Assembly (NCBI GenBank): GCA_009993885.1
Contig: JAACSN010000009.1
Coordinates: 1-64,000 of the forward strand
DNA from: Alphaproteobacteria bacterium
GTDB taxonomy: Bacteria > Pseudomonadota > Alphaproteobacteria > Caedimonadales > UBA9215
DNA: 64,000 nucleotides
Direction: 5' to 3'
The notes beneath the pieces are model-generated. The model ran no database searches. It was not told the DNA's origin and was given only the letters and a program-made list of their open reading frames with translations. The position numbers and the translations under genes were made by a program. Shown piece by piece: positions 33,397-43,121 of the stretch. The stretch's first letter is position 1. Each line of letters begins with the position of its first letter.

Positions 33397-34622
33397 AAAG
33401 AATCCCGCTCCTTCAAAAAACTAAAGAGCAAGAGCCCTGCGAAAGGTAAAAGAATGATATAAAGCCCCAACGGCACAAGAGTAAAATCATTAAAAAAGCT
33501 TGCTGCCAGCGTTCCCAACATCGCAAACAAGGCATTCATACTGCTTCGCACCGATGAGGCCGAGGCTCTAATACGATCAAATGATTCAAGGGTTTTGGTA
33601 ATAGACGGTGTAAATGACACCCCCTGCCCGATCAAATAAATAGCAATACAGATTGAAACGGCCTCCGGACTTTTGGGAAAAAACAAGTGCGTGATGATAA
33701 GGCCGACACCTCCCGAAATAGATATCATAAACGCAAGTTTGAGGGTTTTATCATGACCGATCGCCTCAATAAGTTTATTAGCCAGATAACTCCCGATGGC
33801 ATAACACACCAACATAGCCCCTAAATAATACCCGTAAACCGGTGCGGAAACACCAATCACCTGAATAAAGTAAAAAGGCAGAATGGTGAGGTAACACCAC
33901 TCGCCGGAAATTAAAATAGAATTTACCATGCCATAGCGTAAGAATTTTTTATCTTTCAAAATCGACGCATATGTCTTTAACACTTGCCGAACAGTCGAGG
34001 GAACCCTTTGATCGTTTTTTGGAGGCAGGTGAAAGAAAAAATAGGATAAAAGGCACGAGCAAGATAAAAAGAAGAAAATCGCAATAAAGTTGGAACGCCA
34101 GCCCCAGAGTTGATCCAAATGTCCTCCAAGGGTTGGTGCTAAGGCCGGAATAACAGCAAAGGCAGCTCCCATAACGCTAAAAATCTTAGCACTCTCTTTT
34201 GGAGAATAATTATCCTGCACGGCACTAAAACCGATAACCGAGCTCACAGCACACCCAAGTCCCTGAAGAAAACGAGCAATGATCAATGTGTAAGGATCCT
34301 GCGCCACAATACAAAGAAGACTTGCTAAGACGGCCAAAAATTGACCCCCAATGAAAATGCGCCGTCTACCGAAATTTTCTGCTAACGCACCGCTGCAGAG
34401 TGTAGAAGACAAAGAACCCAGCATAAAAAAGACCATCGTCAACTGAATTAAATCTTCCGACGCCCCAAAATAGCGCGTGATAGAGGGCATGCTTGGCGTA
34501 TATATATCCGTTGAAATCAAATAAGCAATCACTGCATAGGTAATAACCCAAGACAGCTCTAGGGAGAAGGGTCGTTTTTCTTTCACTTTTCCTCCTGGAA
34601 AAGAATTCTTTAGACGACGCAA
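33393..34622 (-). CDS. MFS transporter, Bcr/CflA-type drug exporter
   Basis: A 409-aa inner-membrane protein with about 12 membrane segments. The first helix region with STDIYTPSMPSITRYFGAS resembles the DMYLPALP motif of the Bcr/CflA subgroup. The MFS loop motif appears as GALAENFGRRRIFIGG, and RFLQGLGCAVSSVIGFSAVQD fits helix 4-5 of drug exporters. Substrate unknown. It is on its own transcript. Confidence 0.88.
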   Translation of the reverse strand: MRRLKNSFPGGKVKEKRPFSLELSWVITYAVIAYLISTDIYTPSMPSITRYFGASEDLIQLTMVFFMLGSLSSTLCSGALAENFGRRRIFIGGQFLAVLASLLCIVAQDPYTLIIARFLQGLGCAVSSVIGFSAVQDNYSPKESAKIFSVMGAAFAVIPALAPTLGGHLDQLWGWRSNFIAIFFFLSCSCLLSYFFFHLPPKNDQRVPSTVRQVLKTYASILKDKKFLRYGMVNSILISGEWCYLTILPFYFIQVIGVSAPVYGYYLGAMLVCYAIGSYLANKLIEAIGHDKTLKLAFMISISGGVGLIITHLFFPKSPEAVSICIAIYLIGQGVSFTPSITKTLESFDRIRASASSVRSSMNALFAMLGTLAASFFNDFTLVPLGLYIILLPFAGLLLFSFLKERDSF

Positions 34623-34849
34623 ACGGCTCGTCTTTTTCGATTCGTAAAATATATCTTAAAACTAAAATTATCACAAATGAATTAACAAAAGGCTCAAAAG
34701 AAACAGGTGATGTTTTTTCCGAAAAATAATCTCCAATGAATAAGACGATTTCTTATTAAGTCCTCTCAACAAAATCTAAAGGCTCTTCTAAAGGCTCATT
34801 AACAATGATACCATATGACGGTATGTAAAAAAGTAATTATGCCAATGCG

Positions 34850-36196
34850 ATGCCCGATAAACCTTATTCAGCGCCACCACATGACAAAGCAAATCCTTTA
34901 GCTCTTTTACCTTTATTGCTTTTTCTGGCAATTTTTGTAGGAAGCGGTGTTTATTTTTCTCTACAAGGGATACCTAATGCTTTTTATCAAATTTCCCCTA
35001 ATGTCGCGATTTTACCTGCTATTACCCTAGCCCTCATTCTCGGCTCCGGGAAATTGAGCGCTCGTATGGATAGTTTTTTGGAAGGGGTTCGTGATCCGAA
35101 TATTATCATCATGTGCCTCATTTACCTTCTGGCCGGAGCCTTTGCGACCGCAACCCAAGGAATCGGCAGTATTGATGCCACTGTGAATTGGGGACTTTCT
35201 ATTCTCCCTACCTCCTTTTTGTTACCGGGTTTATTCATCATCGCTGCTTTTATGGCAACGGCCATGGGGACATCCATGGGCGTTATTGCAACCGTTGCTC
35301 CCCTTGCTTTGGGACTCTCGTCCCAAACCGGTCTGAACTGTAGCTGGTGCATGGGCGCGGTTGTCAGCGGCGCCATGTTTGGGGATAATCTTTCTCTCAT
35401 TTCCGACACCACCATTGCATCGGTGAATACTCAAGGGGCAAAATTCAAAGAAAAATTTATTCTAAACGCTACCTTTGCTATTCCGGCGATGATTATCACT
35501 ATTTTGATTTTCTATATGGTTTCAACACCTGCAGGTGATTTTGAGATTGCAGCCTACGACGGCGTAAAAATAATCCCCTACCTTGTGATTCTTGCCCTTG
35601 CTCTTGCCGGCTTAAACGTTCTCGTAGTTCTTATTATCGGCATTGTTGTTGCAGGTTTTGTGGGTTTCGCCACAACAGACACCTACTCCCTTGTAATATT
35701 TTCAAAACACATTGCCGGCGGTTTTGCCTCTATGCAAGAAATCCTTATTCTCTCTCTTCTTGTAGGAGGGCTCAGCTATTTGACCAACAAGCAAGGCGGT
35801 CTTGAATTTCTTATTCACCATATCGAAAAAATAGCCTTGAAATTACGCCACAAAAAAGAAAGCCCTCGCATTGGTGAAATGAGCATCTCTGCCATTTCAA
35901 GCCTCGCCGATATTTGTACGGCAAATAATACGGTCGCCATTATCTTATCCGGCGGCATTGCAAAAAAGCTTGCTAAAAAGCACGGTGTTAGTCCGGAGCG
36001 AAGCGCTTGTTTAATTGATATATTTACCTGTGCTTTTCAAGGCCTACTGCCCTATAGCGCCCAGCTTTTGCTGGCAAGCTCTATCTCGGGTCTTTCGCCC
36101 CTTGCAATTATGACTCATGTTATATACTCTCCGCTTTTAGCGTTCGTTACCGTCTTGGGAATTATATTTAAATGGCCGCAATTCAAAACAAAATAA
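34850..36196 (+). CDS. Na+/H+ antiporter, NhaC family
   Basis: Polytopic membrane protein of 448 aa that exchanges sodium and protons, or a related cation-coupled exchange of organic acids. The family signature GAMFGDNLSLISDTTIAS is present with the following TQGAKFKEKF, and a C-terminal repeat SLADICTANNTVAIILSG. The start at 34850 fits the hydrophobic onset. It precedes a small secreted protein gene by 11 bp. Confidence 0.88.
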   Translation: MPDKPYSAPPHDKANPLALLPLLLFLAIFVGSGVYFSLQGIPNAFYQISPNVAILPAITLALILGSGKLSARMDSFLEGVRDPNIIIMCLIYLLAGAFATATQGIGSIDATVNWGLSILPTSFLLPGLFIIAAFMATAMGTSMGVIATVAPLALGLSSQTGLNCSWCMGAVVSGAMFGDNLSLISDTTIASVNTQGAKFKEKFILNATFAIPAMIITILIFYMVSTPAGDFEIAAYDGVKIIPYLVILALALAGLNVLVVLIIGIVVAGFVGFATTDTYSLVIFSKHIAGGFASMQEILILSLLVGGLSYLTNKQGGLEFLIHHIEKIALKLRHKKESPRIGEMSISAISSLADICTANNTVAIILSGGIAKKLAKKHGVSPERSACLIDIFTCAFQGLLPYSAQLLLASSISGLSPLAIMTHVIYSPLLAFVTVLGIIFKWPQFKTK

Positions 36197-36207
36197 GGCA
36201 TTTTTCT

Positions 36208-36828
36208 ATGAAATACAGCAGAATTCTAACAATTTTAACAGCTATTGCCACAACACAAGCCTTTTCTTCAGGCTATTCTCCAACGGACAGTCTACTTAGC
36301 GATGAAGCGGCTCCGGCTTCCCGAATTATTACCTATTTAAAATCGGAATATGAAACAGCAGCGCCCGGTGCTATGGAGTACGAGAAAGCCCTTAAAATCA
36401 TAAGACAATATCCCTTTGCTGTTTTATGGGGTGACGGAAAGCTGCACGGCAAGCCAAACGAAGCTTTCTTTTCTATTTCTGTGTTCAACTACTCTAATAC
36501 CCTCTTTTTAACACAACCTCTAAACACAAAAGTTAATGAACAAATAGAAAAGGTATCGAGGCTTCGTCAGCTCTTAAACACAGCAGCAGATGAAAGTCAG
36601 TTTAACCACATAAAAAGAGCAATTGCTCGTCAAGAAGGAAAACTGGCCAAACTTTATGAACAACGAGGGAAAGAAATAGAAGGGTTTAAAATGCAAGTTA
36701 TTTGTCGTTTGGGCAGCCTGCTAAAAACCAAAAAAGTTGACACGGTTAAAAGAGCGAGCCATAGTGCTGCCCTCCCGGTTGAGCGGCCTCTAAACAAACC
36801 CCTAGAACACTTGAAGAAAGGTTGGTAA
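36208..36828 (+). CDS. Secreted hypothetical protein
   Basis: The ATG at 36208 gives a 206-residue protein whose signal peptide ends near TQAFSSG; a longer start would overlap the antiporter gene and hide the signal. A central coiled coil (INEQIEKVSRLRQLL-like helices and AIARQEGKLAKLYEQRGKEIEGF) is likely. The last 83 bases are antisense to the 3' end of chpT, a long convergent overlap. No family recognised. Confidence 0.65.
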   Translation: MKYSRILTILTAIATTQAFSSGYSPTDSLLSDEAAPASRIITYLKSEYETAAPGAMEYEKALKIIRQYPFAVLWGDGKLHGKPNEAFFSISVFNYSNTLFLTQPLNTKVNEQIEKVSRLRQLLNTAADESQFNHIKRAIARQEGKLAKLYEQRGKEIEGFKMQVICRLGSLLKTKKVDTVKRASHSAALPVERPLNKPLEHLKKGW

Positions 36829-37420
36829 AGGTCAGCTTAGCCTGCTTTTCATCAAGCAATAAATAGGCCAAATAGCTTTGCACGTTATGGGGTGTGACTT
36901 CTTGATCGGATAATTCGCCCGATAAAGCCCGCTTTTTTTCTGTTTTTAACATAACCAAATCACCGGTCAATTCAAAAGAAAAACAAAGCGTTTCCCCTTT
37001 TGCGGAAGGCTCTATTGAAATTCTAAAATCCCCACCATAAGGTGCACATTCCACCATAACACCCACAATATTGACAAGAAGGCGCGCATGATCTTGTAGG
37101 ACACTTAGCTTCTCCTCAGGAACCCTGCAATGCCAATTGAGCTTAACCTTATAAGTCTCTAAATAGTCACGCAACAATTTCTCAAGTTTTTCAAGACAGT
37201 TCAAAATACTCGACGTGTTATAGCCAAAAGCGGCCCGATAATAAACTAAACGCTGAGAAGCATTTTGGGCGCTATGGGCGGTAAGAGAGAGGAGTTCGGG
37301 ATCAATGTCGTCGCCGGATTCCCCAATGATTTCAAGACCCGCCGAGATTGCCCCAACCGGCGTAATTAAATCATGGCAAAGCCGAGAACACATTAATTGG
37401 GCAAGTTTTAAAGGATCCAT
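36746..37420 (-). CDS. chpT: Histidine phosphotransferase, ChpT family
   Basis: In alphaproteobacteria ChpT relays phosphate from the hybrid kinase CckA to CtrA and CpdR. The phospho-accepting His is His16 in SRLCHDLITPVGAISAGLE, the family motif, followed by a dimerisation helix hairpin and a degenerate kinase-like C-terminal domain. The ATG at 37420 is chosen because AAGGAG lies just upstream and the family starts here. Length 224 aa. No CtrA or CckA gene is in the window. Confidence 0.88.
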   Translation of the reverse strand: MDPLKLAQLMCSRLCHDLITPVGAISAGLEIIGESGDDIDPELLSLTAHSAQNASQRLVYYRAAFGYNTSSILNCLEKLEKLLRDYLETYKVKLNWHCRVPEEKLSVLQDHARLLVNIVGVMVECAPYGGDFRISIEPSAKGETLCFSFELTGDLVMLKTEKKRALSGELSDQEVTPHNVQSYLAYLLLDEKQAKLTFTNLSSSVLGVCLEAAQPGGQHYGSLF

Positions 37421-37627
37421 GAAAATCTCCTTCCTGTTGGGTTTCACCATGGAAAACACCCTATCCTATCAGACTTAGACCTCCTTGTAAAACAAGGTTT
37501 TTTTTCATATTCATAAAGAATTTCTAAACATATAACAAAAAATTAAATCAATATGTAAACTGTTTTTATTTACAAATACATACAATAACGCTATCAGTAT
37601 AAATAAATAAAAAATAGGAAATTATTC

Positions 37628-38053
37628 ATGAAGAACACTTTTAACCTAACACTTTTTTCTATCACGCTTTTGACTTTCACTGTTCAAAGCAGCAATTATC
37701 TTGAAGAGACGTTTACAGAAAAACCCCCTGCAATAGTTACAAATACAATGATCGAGATCCCTGAAAAGGAAAAACGCGCCGAACACGCCTTGCTTAAAAA
37801 AGGCATTGATGCTTTTCTAAAAAGAGAGTTTTTTGATGCTCTTACCCATTTCACGAAAGCTCTCGGAGATTACGGGTCACCCTTGGGTTACCTCTATGCT
37901 TCGGCTTTGGAAACGGCTCCACAAACTAAAACACGTTATTATCTGATCGCCCAAAAGGCCGAAGAATTTGGCGCCTTACCGGCCGGAACGGTTAAAACCC
38001 ATAACATGTGGATTCAACACTTTTTCGAAAACCTCAAAAAAAGCCCAGCTTAG
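37628..38053 (+). CDS. Secreted hypothetical protein with a TPR-like segment
   Basis: A 141-residue protein with a signal peptide of about 21 residues. Residues about 55-90 (LLKKGIDAFLKREFFDALTHFTKAL and the following helix) resemble a single TPR or Sel1 repeat. It converges on prfB with a 13-bp gap. No further assignment possible. Confidence 0.65.
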   Translation: MKNTFNLTLFSITLLTFTVQSSNYLEETFTEKPPAIVTNTMIEIPEKEKRAEHALLKKGIDAFLKREFFDALTHFTKALGDYGSPLGYLYASALETAPQTKTRYYLIAQKAEEFGALPAGTVKTHNMWIQHFFENLKKSPA

Positions 38054-38066
38054 TCACTTATAAACT

Positions 38067-39162
38067 TTAAAGCCTTGCTGCCAAAGAAGCTTCAAGAAAA
38101 GCATCAATCTCACCGTCAAGAACAGCGGTGGGATTGCTCTTTTCAACGTTTGTACGCAAATCCTTGACCATTTGATAAGGATGCAAAACGTATGAGCGAA
38201 TTTGATGCCCCCACCCGATCTCATTCTTAACCGCATTGGCGGCTTGAGCATCTGCTTCACGGCGACGCATTTCAACCTCAAACAAACGCGCCCGCAGCAT
38301 TGACATGGCTTCGGCTTTATTCTTATGTTGGGAGCGTTGATTTTGACATTGCACCACAACGCCTGTCGGCATATGAGTAATGCGCACAGCGCTTTCCGTG
38401 GTGTTCACGTGTTGCCCTCCGGCTCCCGAAGCACGGTAAGTATCAATACGCAAATCTTTTTCTTCTATATCAATGTCGACGGAATCATCAATAACGGGAT
38501 AAATAGAAACAGATGCAAAGCTTGTGTGACGCCTCGCATTAGAATCAAAAGGAGAAATACGCACCAAACGATGAATGCCGCTTTCCGTTTTTAACCAACC
38601 ATAGGCTTGATAGCCGATTACTTTGAAGGTTGAAGATTTTATACCGGCTTCATCCCCTGAAACTTCTGACATCCATTCAATTTTATAGTTATTTCGCTCG
38701 GCCCACCGCACATACATGCGCTGAATCATCAAAGCCCAATCCTGTGCTTCCGTCCCGCCTGCTCCCGCATGAATTTCTAAAAAGCAATCATTTTTGTCAG
38801 CTTCCCCCGAAAGCAAGCTTTCAAGTCGCAGGCGCTCTCCGCGCTTTGCGAGTTTTTCTAAAAGGCGCTCTCCTTCTGCAACGGACTCTTCATCGTCTTC
38901 CGTTTCTCCTAATTCGATAAGCGTAAGCGAATCCTCAAGCTCGCGCTCAACCTCGGCAATGCGTTCAAAAGAGGTCTTGAGACTATCTCGCTCTTGCATG
39001 GTTTTTTGAGCTTTTTCTTGGTCAGACCAAAGAGACGGATCTTCTGCGAGGACATCTAATTCTTTAAGGCGTTTAAGGGCAACATCATAGTCAAAGATGC
39101 CTCCTTAGAACAGAGATGACTTGCATCACATCGTCCTTGAGTTTTATCATTTCTGCGCGCAT
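38067..39162 (-). CDS. prfB: Peptide chain release factor 2, expressed through a +1 frameshift
   Basis: Terminates translation at UGA and UAA. The gene has two parts. A 23-codon leader from ATG 39162 (with AAAGGA upstream) ends at an in-frame UGA (39093-39091). The body continues in the +1 frame to 38067, giving 364 aa. The body holds the peptidyl-hydrolysis motif GAGGQHVN and the RF2 stop-codon anticodon SPF in RISPFDSNARRH. If the shift is ignored, only the region from 39000 downward (310 aa) is seen. It is divergent from trkA. Confidence 0.95.
39091..39105 (-). promoter_or_regulatory. Programmed +1 frameshift site of prfB
   Basis: On the minus strand an internal Shine-Dalgarno AGGAGG (39105-39100) is followed after three bases by CTT TGA C, the canonical RF2 slippery codon, stop and context. 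Low RF2 slows termination at the UGA and favours the shift, so the factor controls its own synthesis. Both frames translate cleanly on either side of the site. Confidence 0.93.
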
Positions 39163-39286
39163 TTTCGTGTCCTTTAAAATTTCTCTACAGAATAACAAGT
39201 CGCCTTGAAAATTCAAGATCTATATATTCCTAAGCTCTGTGCTATACTGGTTTTCGGACACACACAAAAAATAGGTTCTACAAACC

Positions 39287-40651
39287 ATGAACATTATTAT
39301 TTGCGGCGCCGGACAAGTTGGTTTTAACCTTGCAAAATACCTTGCAGGACGCAATCACAATATAACCGTGATCGACATAAACCAAACCCTGATCACAAAA
39401 ATTAATGATCGTTTGGATGTAAAAGCCGTTTGCGGACATGCCTCGCACCCCGAAGTTTTAAGACGCGCCGGTGTTGAAAATACGGACATGATCATCGCCT
39501 TAACCCACGCCGATGAAGTCAACATGGTTGCATGTCAAATTGCGCATAGCATTTACGATGTTCCTAAAAAAATCGCTCGCATTCGCAGCCAAGCCTACCT
39601 GAACGTTTCAGGAAAAGGTCTTTTTACCGATAATAATATGCCCATCGACTATATCATTTCCCCTGAAAACGAAGTTGCCCACACTATTTCTCGAGGCCTT
39701 GCTGTTCCGGGAGCTCTCGATATAACTCCTCTGGCCGATAATCGCCTTGCCCTTTTAGGGGTTCGGTGTACCGTTGACACTCCCATTGTTAATACACCCA
39801 TTACACACATCCCCAGCCTTTTTCCCGAAGTTGATTTCACCATTGTAGGCATTTCAAGGGGCGACATTAAAATCATTCCGACGCCAACGGAAGTCCTTAT
39901 GCCGCGAGACGAAGTCTATTATATTGTTGATCAAGAACGCATTGACCAATCTTTAAATGCTTTCGGTTATCACGGCGACACAACAAAGCGCATTGTGATT
40001 TTAGGCGGCGGTAATATCGGCCTTTTCTTAGCCCAAGAAATTGAGGCTCATTATCCCCATATTCGCATCCATATCATTGAACGCTCCCCCGAACGGGCGA
40101 CCTATATTGCTCAAAAATTAATCCGCACAATCATTTTGAACGGAGATGCCCTTGATGGCGAAATGCTTTTAGAAGCAGGAGTCCAAAGCGCCGACACGGT
40201 TGTTGCGGTGACCGAAGATGATCGTGTGAATACCTTGGCGACGGTGTTAGCAAAACGTTTAGGGTCCAAAAAAGCTATGTGTCTTGCCAACAAAACTTCC
40301 TTTGCAAACCTTGTGATTTCCCTTGGGGTTGATGCGGTTATCAATCCAAGAGTTGTAACGGTTTCTAAAATCATGCAATACATCCGACGAGGCAACGTGC
40401 ATTCCGTTAATTCCCTTGGCGAAAATTTTGGTGAAGTTATTGACGTCGATGCCTCAAGCGCAAGCACCCTCGTGGGAAAAACCATCCAAGACCTTTATGA
40501 GAGCCATAAAATACTCGTAGCTGCTCTTATCCGTGACAATCAAGTGACCATCCCCCGTCAAAGCAGCACCATTCGTCTTGAAGATCGCGTTATTTTGATG
40601 CTTGCCCCCGAACAAGCCAAACGCTCTGAAGATCTTCTTGGCATCGGCTAA
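39287..40651 (+). CDS. trkA: Trk system potassium transporter regulatory subunit TrkA
   Basis: Cytoplasmic NAD-binding subunit that gates the TrkH/TrkG potassium channel. It has two RCK_N Rossmann domains, one starting at NIIICGAGQVGFNLAKYLAG and a second near residue 233 at VILGGGNIGLFLAQEIE, each followed by an RCK_C domain. Full length at 454 aa. trkH is not in the window. Confidence 0.95.
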   Translation: MNIIICGAGQVGFNLAKYLAGRNHNITVIDINQTLITKINDRLDVKAVCGHASHPEVLRRAGVENTDMIIALTHADEVNMVACQIAHSIYDVPKKIARIRSQAYLNVSGKGLFTDNNMPIDYIISPENEVAHTISRGLAVPGALDITPLADNRLALLGVRCTVDTPIVNTPITHIPSLFPEVDFTIVGISRGDIKIIPTPTEVLMPRDEVYYIVDQERIDQSLNAFGYHGDTTKRIVILGGGNIGLFLAQEIEAHYPHIRIHIIERSPERATYIAQKLIRTIILNGDALDGEMLLEAGVQSADTVVAVTEDDRVNTLATVLAKRLGSKKAMCLANKTSFANLVISLGVDAVINPRVVTVSKIMQYIRRGNVHSVNSLGENFGEVIDVDASSASTLVGKTIQDLYESHKILVAALIRDNQVTIPRQSSTIRLEDRVILMLAPEQAKRSEDLLGIG

Positions 40652-40726
40652 GCTCCTTTTCCCTTTAAGCTTCCCTTGGAAAATGCTATTTTAAAGAGTA
40701 GACATAATAATAAAAAGGCTCTTGAA

Positions 40727-40966
40727 ATGCATGATGAAAAACACGATCTTATTCGCGAACTTCCCGAATACAAAGAAAAAATCCATGAAATGAAAGAATC
40801 CAACGCTCATTTTCGAAAGATTTTTGACGAATACCACGTTCTGACAAAAGATATCCGACACTTGGAAAGCCAAGATATTCCTGTTACCGACGCGCATTTT
40901 GAAGAGCTCAAGAAAAAACGTCTTCACTATAAAGATGAGCTTTTTACGATGTTAAACGCAGCTTAA
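40727..40966 (+). CDS. YdcH family (DUF465) small protein
   Basis: From ATG 40727 it has 79 residues, all predicted helical. The pattern HDLIRELPEYKEKIHEMKESNAHFRKIFDEYHVLTKDI followed by a second helix matches DUF465 proteins, small helical-hairpin proteins of unknown role. An earlier in-frame start at 40676 adds 17 unrelated residues and is less likely. A terminator follows. Confidence 0.82.
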   Translation: MHDEKHDLIRELPEYKEKIHEMKESNAHFRKIFDEYHVLTKDIRHLESQDIPVTDAHFEELKKKRLHYKDELFTMLNAA

Positions 40967-40985
40967 CATCAAACAAGTTTATTAA

Positions 40986-41031
40986 AAGGCTCGAAATTTT
41001 ATTTCCGTAAAAAAGATTTCGGGCTTTTTTT
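40986..41031 (+). terminator. Intrinsic terminator
   Basis: Arms AAGGCTCGAAAT (40986-40997) and ATTTCGGGCTTT (41016-41027) pair with two G-U steps and are followed by a run of T. It ends the YdcH-like transcript. Confidence 0.75.
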
Positions 41032-41132
41032 ATGTTCGCCTATTTTCACTTTTTCCCTATAAAATCCCCCTCAAATATGCTCTTCTAGCAGAACCCGTAA
41101 GGGAATTAAAAAAAAACAGGAGAAATTTTATA

Positions 41133-41657
41133 ATGCAATTTAGATTCCAAAAAATCCTTTTAATTCTTCTCCTTACCGTCAAGGTAAATGCCAGCGCCCT
41201 AGGAGACCATGCAACGCCGGAAGATGTCGTCGCCCCTGAGCACAATTGGACACGGACTTTTGTTTTAAAAAACGGAAAGAACACAATCACCTATACACCG
41301 GAAGACATAGTCATAAGACCGGGTATGAGCTGCGATGGCCCCGGTATTTCAGCCCCGGATCAACTTTTTTCCAACCGTTCAAAACAAATGACTTATGACG
41401 CATTTGTTAGCGCCCTTGTTCGCGCCGGAATCTATGAAGATAAACCCGAAAATTGGTACGGAGAGTTTCCGTGCACCGGAGGCCTAAAAATTACCCATGT
41501 ACCGCAAGGTGTTATCCTGCAACAAAATGGTGAAACGAAAGCCTATCAATCATTAATCTTAGAGCGTAATGCTGATCATATTTTAACAGGCGCTCTATCC
41601 TATGACGTTTTTGTCGGTATTTTAGAAGCTTCCGGATACTATAAACACACGGATTAA
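41133..41657 (+). CDS. Secreted hypothetical protein
   Basis: A 174-residue protein with a signal peptide ending KVNASA. Two cysteines (in GMSCDGPG and FPCTGG) may form a disulfide in the periplasm. ACAGGAG precedes the ATG at a normal distance. The paired segments MTYDAFVSALVRAGIYED and LSYDVFVGILEASGYYK suggest an internal duplication of a short helical module. No family recognised. Confidence 0.65.
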   Translation: MQFRFQKILLILLLTVKVNASALGDHATPEDVVAPEHNWTRTFVLKNGKNTITYTPEDIVIRPGMSCDGPGISAPDQLFSNRSKQMTYDAFVSALVRAGIYEDKPENWYGEFPCTGGLKITHVPQGVILQQNGETKAYQSLILERNADHILTGALSYDVFVGILEASGYYKHTD

Positions 41658-41675
41658 ATACACATTATACTGTAA

Positions 41676-41719
41676 AAGTCTCTGCAAAAGGCCTTTTCTT
41701 CCGCTTGCTGCAGAGACTT
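41676..41719. terminator. Hairpin after the secreted protein gene
   Basis: Arms AAGTCTCTGCA (41676-41686) and TGCAGAGACTT (41709-41719) pair perfectly over 11 bp with a 22-base loop. There is no strong T-run after it on the plus strand, so it may act as a terminator only weakly or as an mRNA 3' stabiliser between two convergent genes. Confidence 0.45.
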
Positions 41720-41789
41720 CTATATCCTTGAAAGGTCTTTATTTTTTAGCCTTATTTCTCGGAGACCCGCACTCAAGGGGAAAGGTATA

Positions 41790-42944
41790 TTACTTATTCT
41801 TCCGATTTGCATATATTCTGCCAATTCTTGGTAAATCGGTATTATTTATAATACTTGGATTTTGACTCTTACGGTCTTTATTTCTTAGAACAAAGTACTC
41901 ATGCTCTGAAGGAAAAGAGAATTCTTCAAGGGAAGAAAGGAGAGTTATATCATCATCATCCGAAAAAGAAAAAGTGATTGCGGGTTCTTCTCCTAAAAAC
42001 CGCCTTTTATCAGAGCGCGCTTTCTCTATAAGAACTTGATTTTCAAGGGAGTAGTTTTTTATAGTTGATTGTGATTTAGCTTTTTTTAGCCCTTTACTTC
42101 TTTTGTTACCGCGCCCCCCTGAAGGCTCTCTTTGCTCTGCTTGTACCGTAACATTTTCTTCGATAAGATTTCCAAAATCCGACTCATTCCTAAGGATAAC
42201 CGGCTTTCTCTTTTCCTTAGAAGGTCTTAAATCTCCTCTCGAATTAGCTCTGCTAAAGGTTTTTTTCTTCTGGTGAACATTACGCCTTTTGGGTTTTCTC
42301 ACCGTCTCCTGAAATTGCCCGAACAAGTCTATTTCACTCTTTGAGTTCGGACGATGGAAATGGGGTTGGAAAGATTTCTGATCCTCTTCTCCTAATTGTT
42401 CTTTACCCTTTTTTTTCCATTTAATGATGTCAAAACCGTTAGATCTTTCTTCCTCGGTTCCGCCAACGCTCTCGGGAAGAATGAAGGAAAAGGCATAATG
42501 TTCTAATTCGGCCGTTATACCCGAGTGTGATACAGCTTCTTTTTTATAAGCTTCGATGAATCGAACGGTAGAGCCCTCAACGATATCATTTACAGACCTT
42601 ACATTCTGAGATAGAAAAGTTACCGTCTTCAAATCTTTTTGCTTTATACGTCCTTTTTTCATGGGAAAGTTTATACGAATGGGTTTCGTGCCGGTATCGT
42701 ATCGATTAGGCTCACTCTTAAATAACATTCTTAAGATTGCGAGGGGAATATCTTTCTTCTCCTCCTTATAAGAAGCCGTATTTAGAGATTTTGGATTAAA
42801 GTTCCTAAAAAAAGTTCTGAGGCGCTTTGACGTATCCTCTAAAGCAATTTCCTCAATACTTTCTTCAGAGCTGCTTGCCTGTATGGGATGTGCCATAAAA
42901 ACACCAAAAGAAAAAAGCATAAAGCCGGTAGTCATCAAATTCAT
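41790..42944 (-). CDS. Secreted basic hypothetical protein with NLS-like clusters
   Basis: A 384-residue protein with a signal peptide ending IQASS (about residue 24). The mature protein is polar, with several basic clusters: RKPKRRNVHQKKK, SKEKRKPVILR and GRGNKRSKGLKKAKS. These resemble nuclear localisation or nucleic-acid-binding segments. Acidic and serine patches sit between them, and much of the middle is probably disordered. No family recognised. Export together with NLS-like motifs would be compatible with a host-directed protein, but that is a guess. Confidence 0.65.
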   Translation of the reverse strand: MNLMTTGFMLFSFGVFMAHPIQASSSEESIEEIALEDTSKRLRTFFRNFNPKSLNTASYKEEKKDIPLAILRMLFKSEPNRYDTGTKPIRINFPMKKGRIKQKDLKTVTFLSQNVRSVNDIVEGSTVRFIEAYKKEAVSHSGITAELEHYAFSFILPESVGGTEEERSNGFDIIKWKKKGKEQLGEEDQKSFQPHFHRPNSKSEIDLFGQFQETVRKPKRRNVHQKKKTFSRANSRGDLRPSKEKRKPVILRNESDFGNLIEENVTVQAEQREPSGGRGNKRSKGLKKAKSQSTIKNYSLENQVLIEKARSDKRRFLGEEPAITFSFSDDDDITLLSSLEEFSFPSEHEYFVLRNKDRKSQNPSIINNTDLPRIGRIYANRKNK

Positions 42945-43121
42945 TTAAAAGTCCCCTTTATTTATTTCCGAAAATTATCATTAATAAAAAATTAATTTAT
43001 TAAACACATATCAGCTATATAAAAACATAATAAATGTTTTTTGACAATGAAAAAATAAAATCTGATACGCCCAACCTTAAAGCGTCTTGCGACCTTAAGA
43101 TAAATATGCCATATTGGCGTA

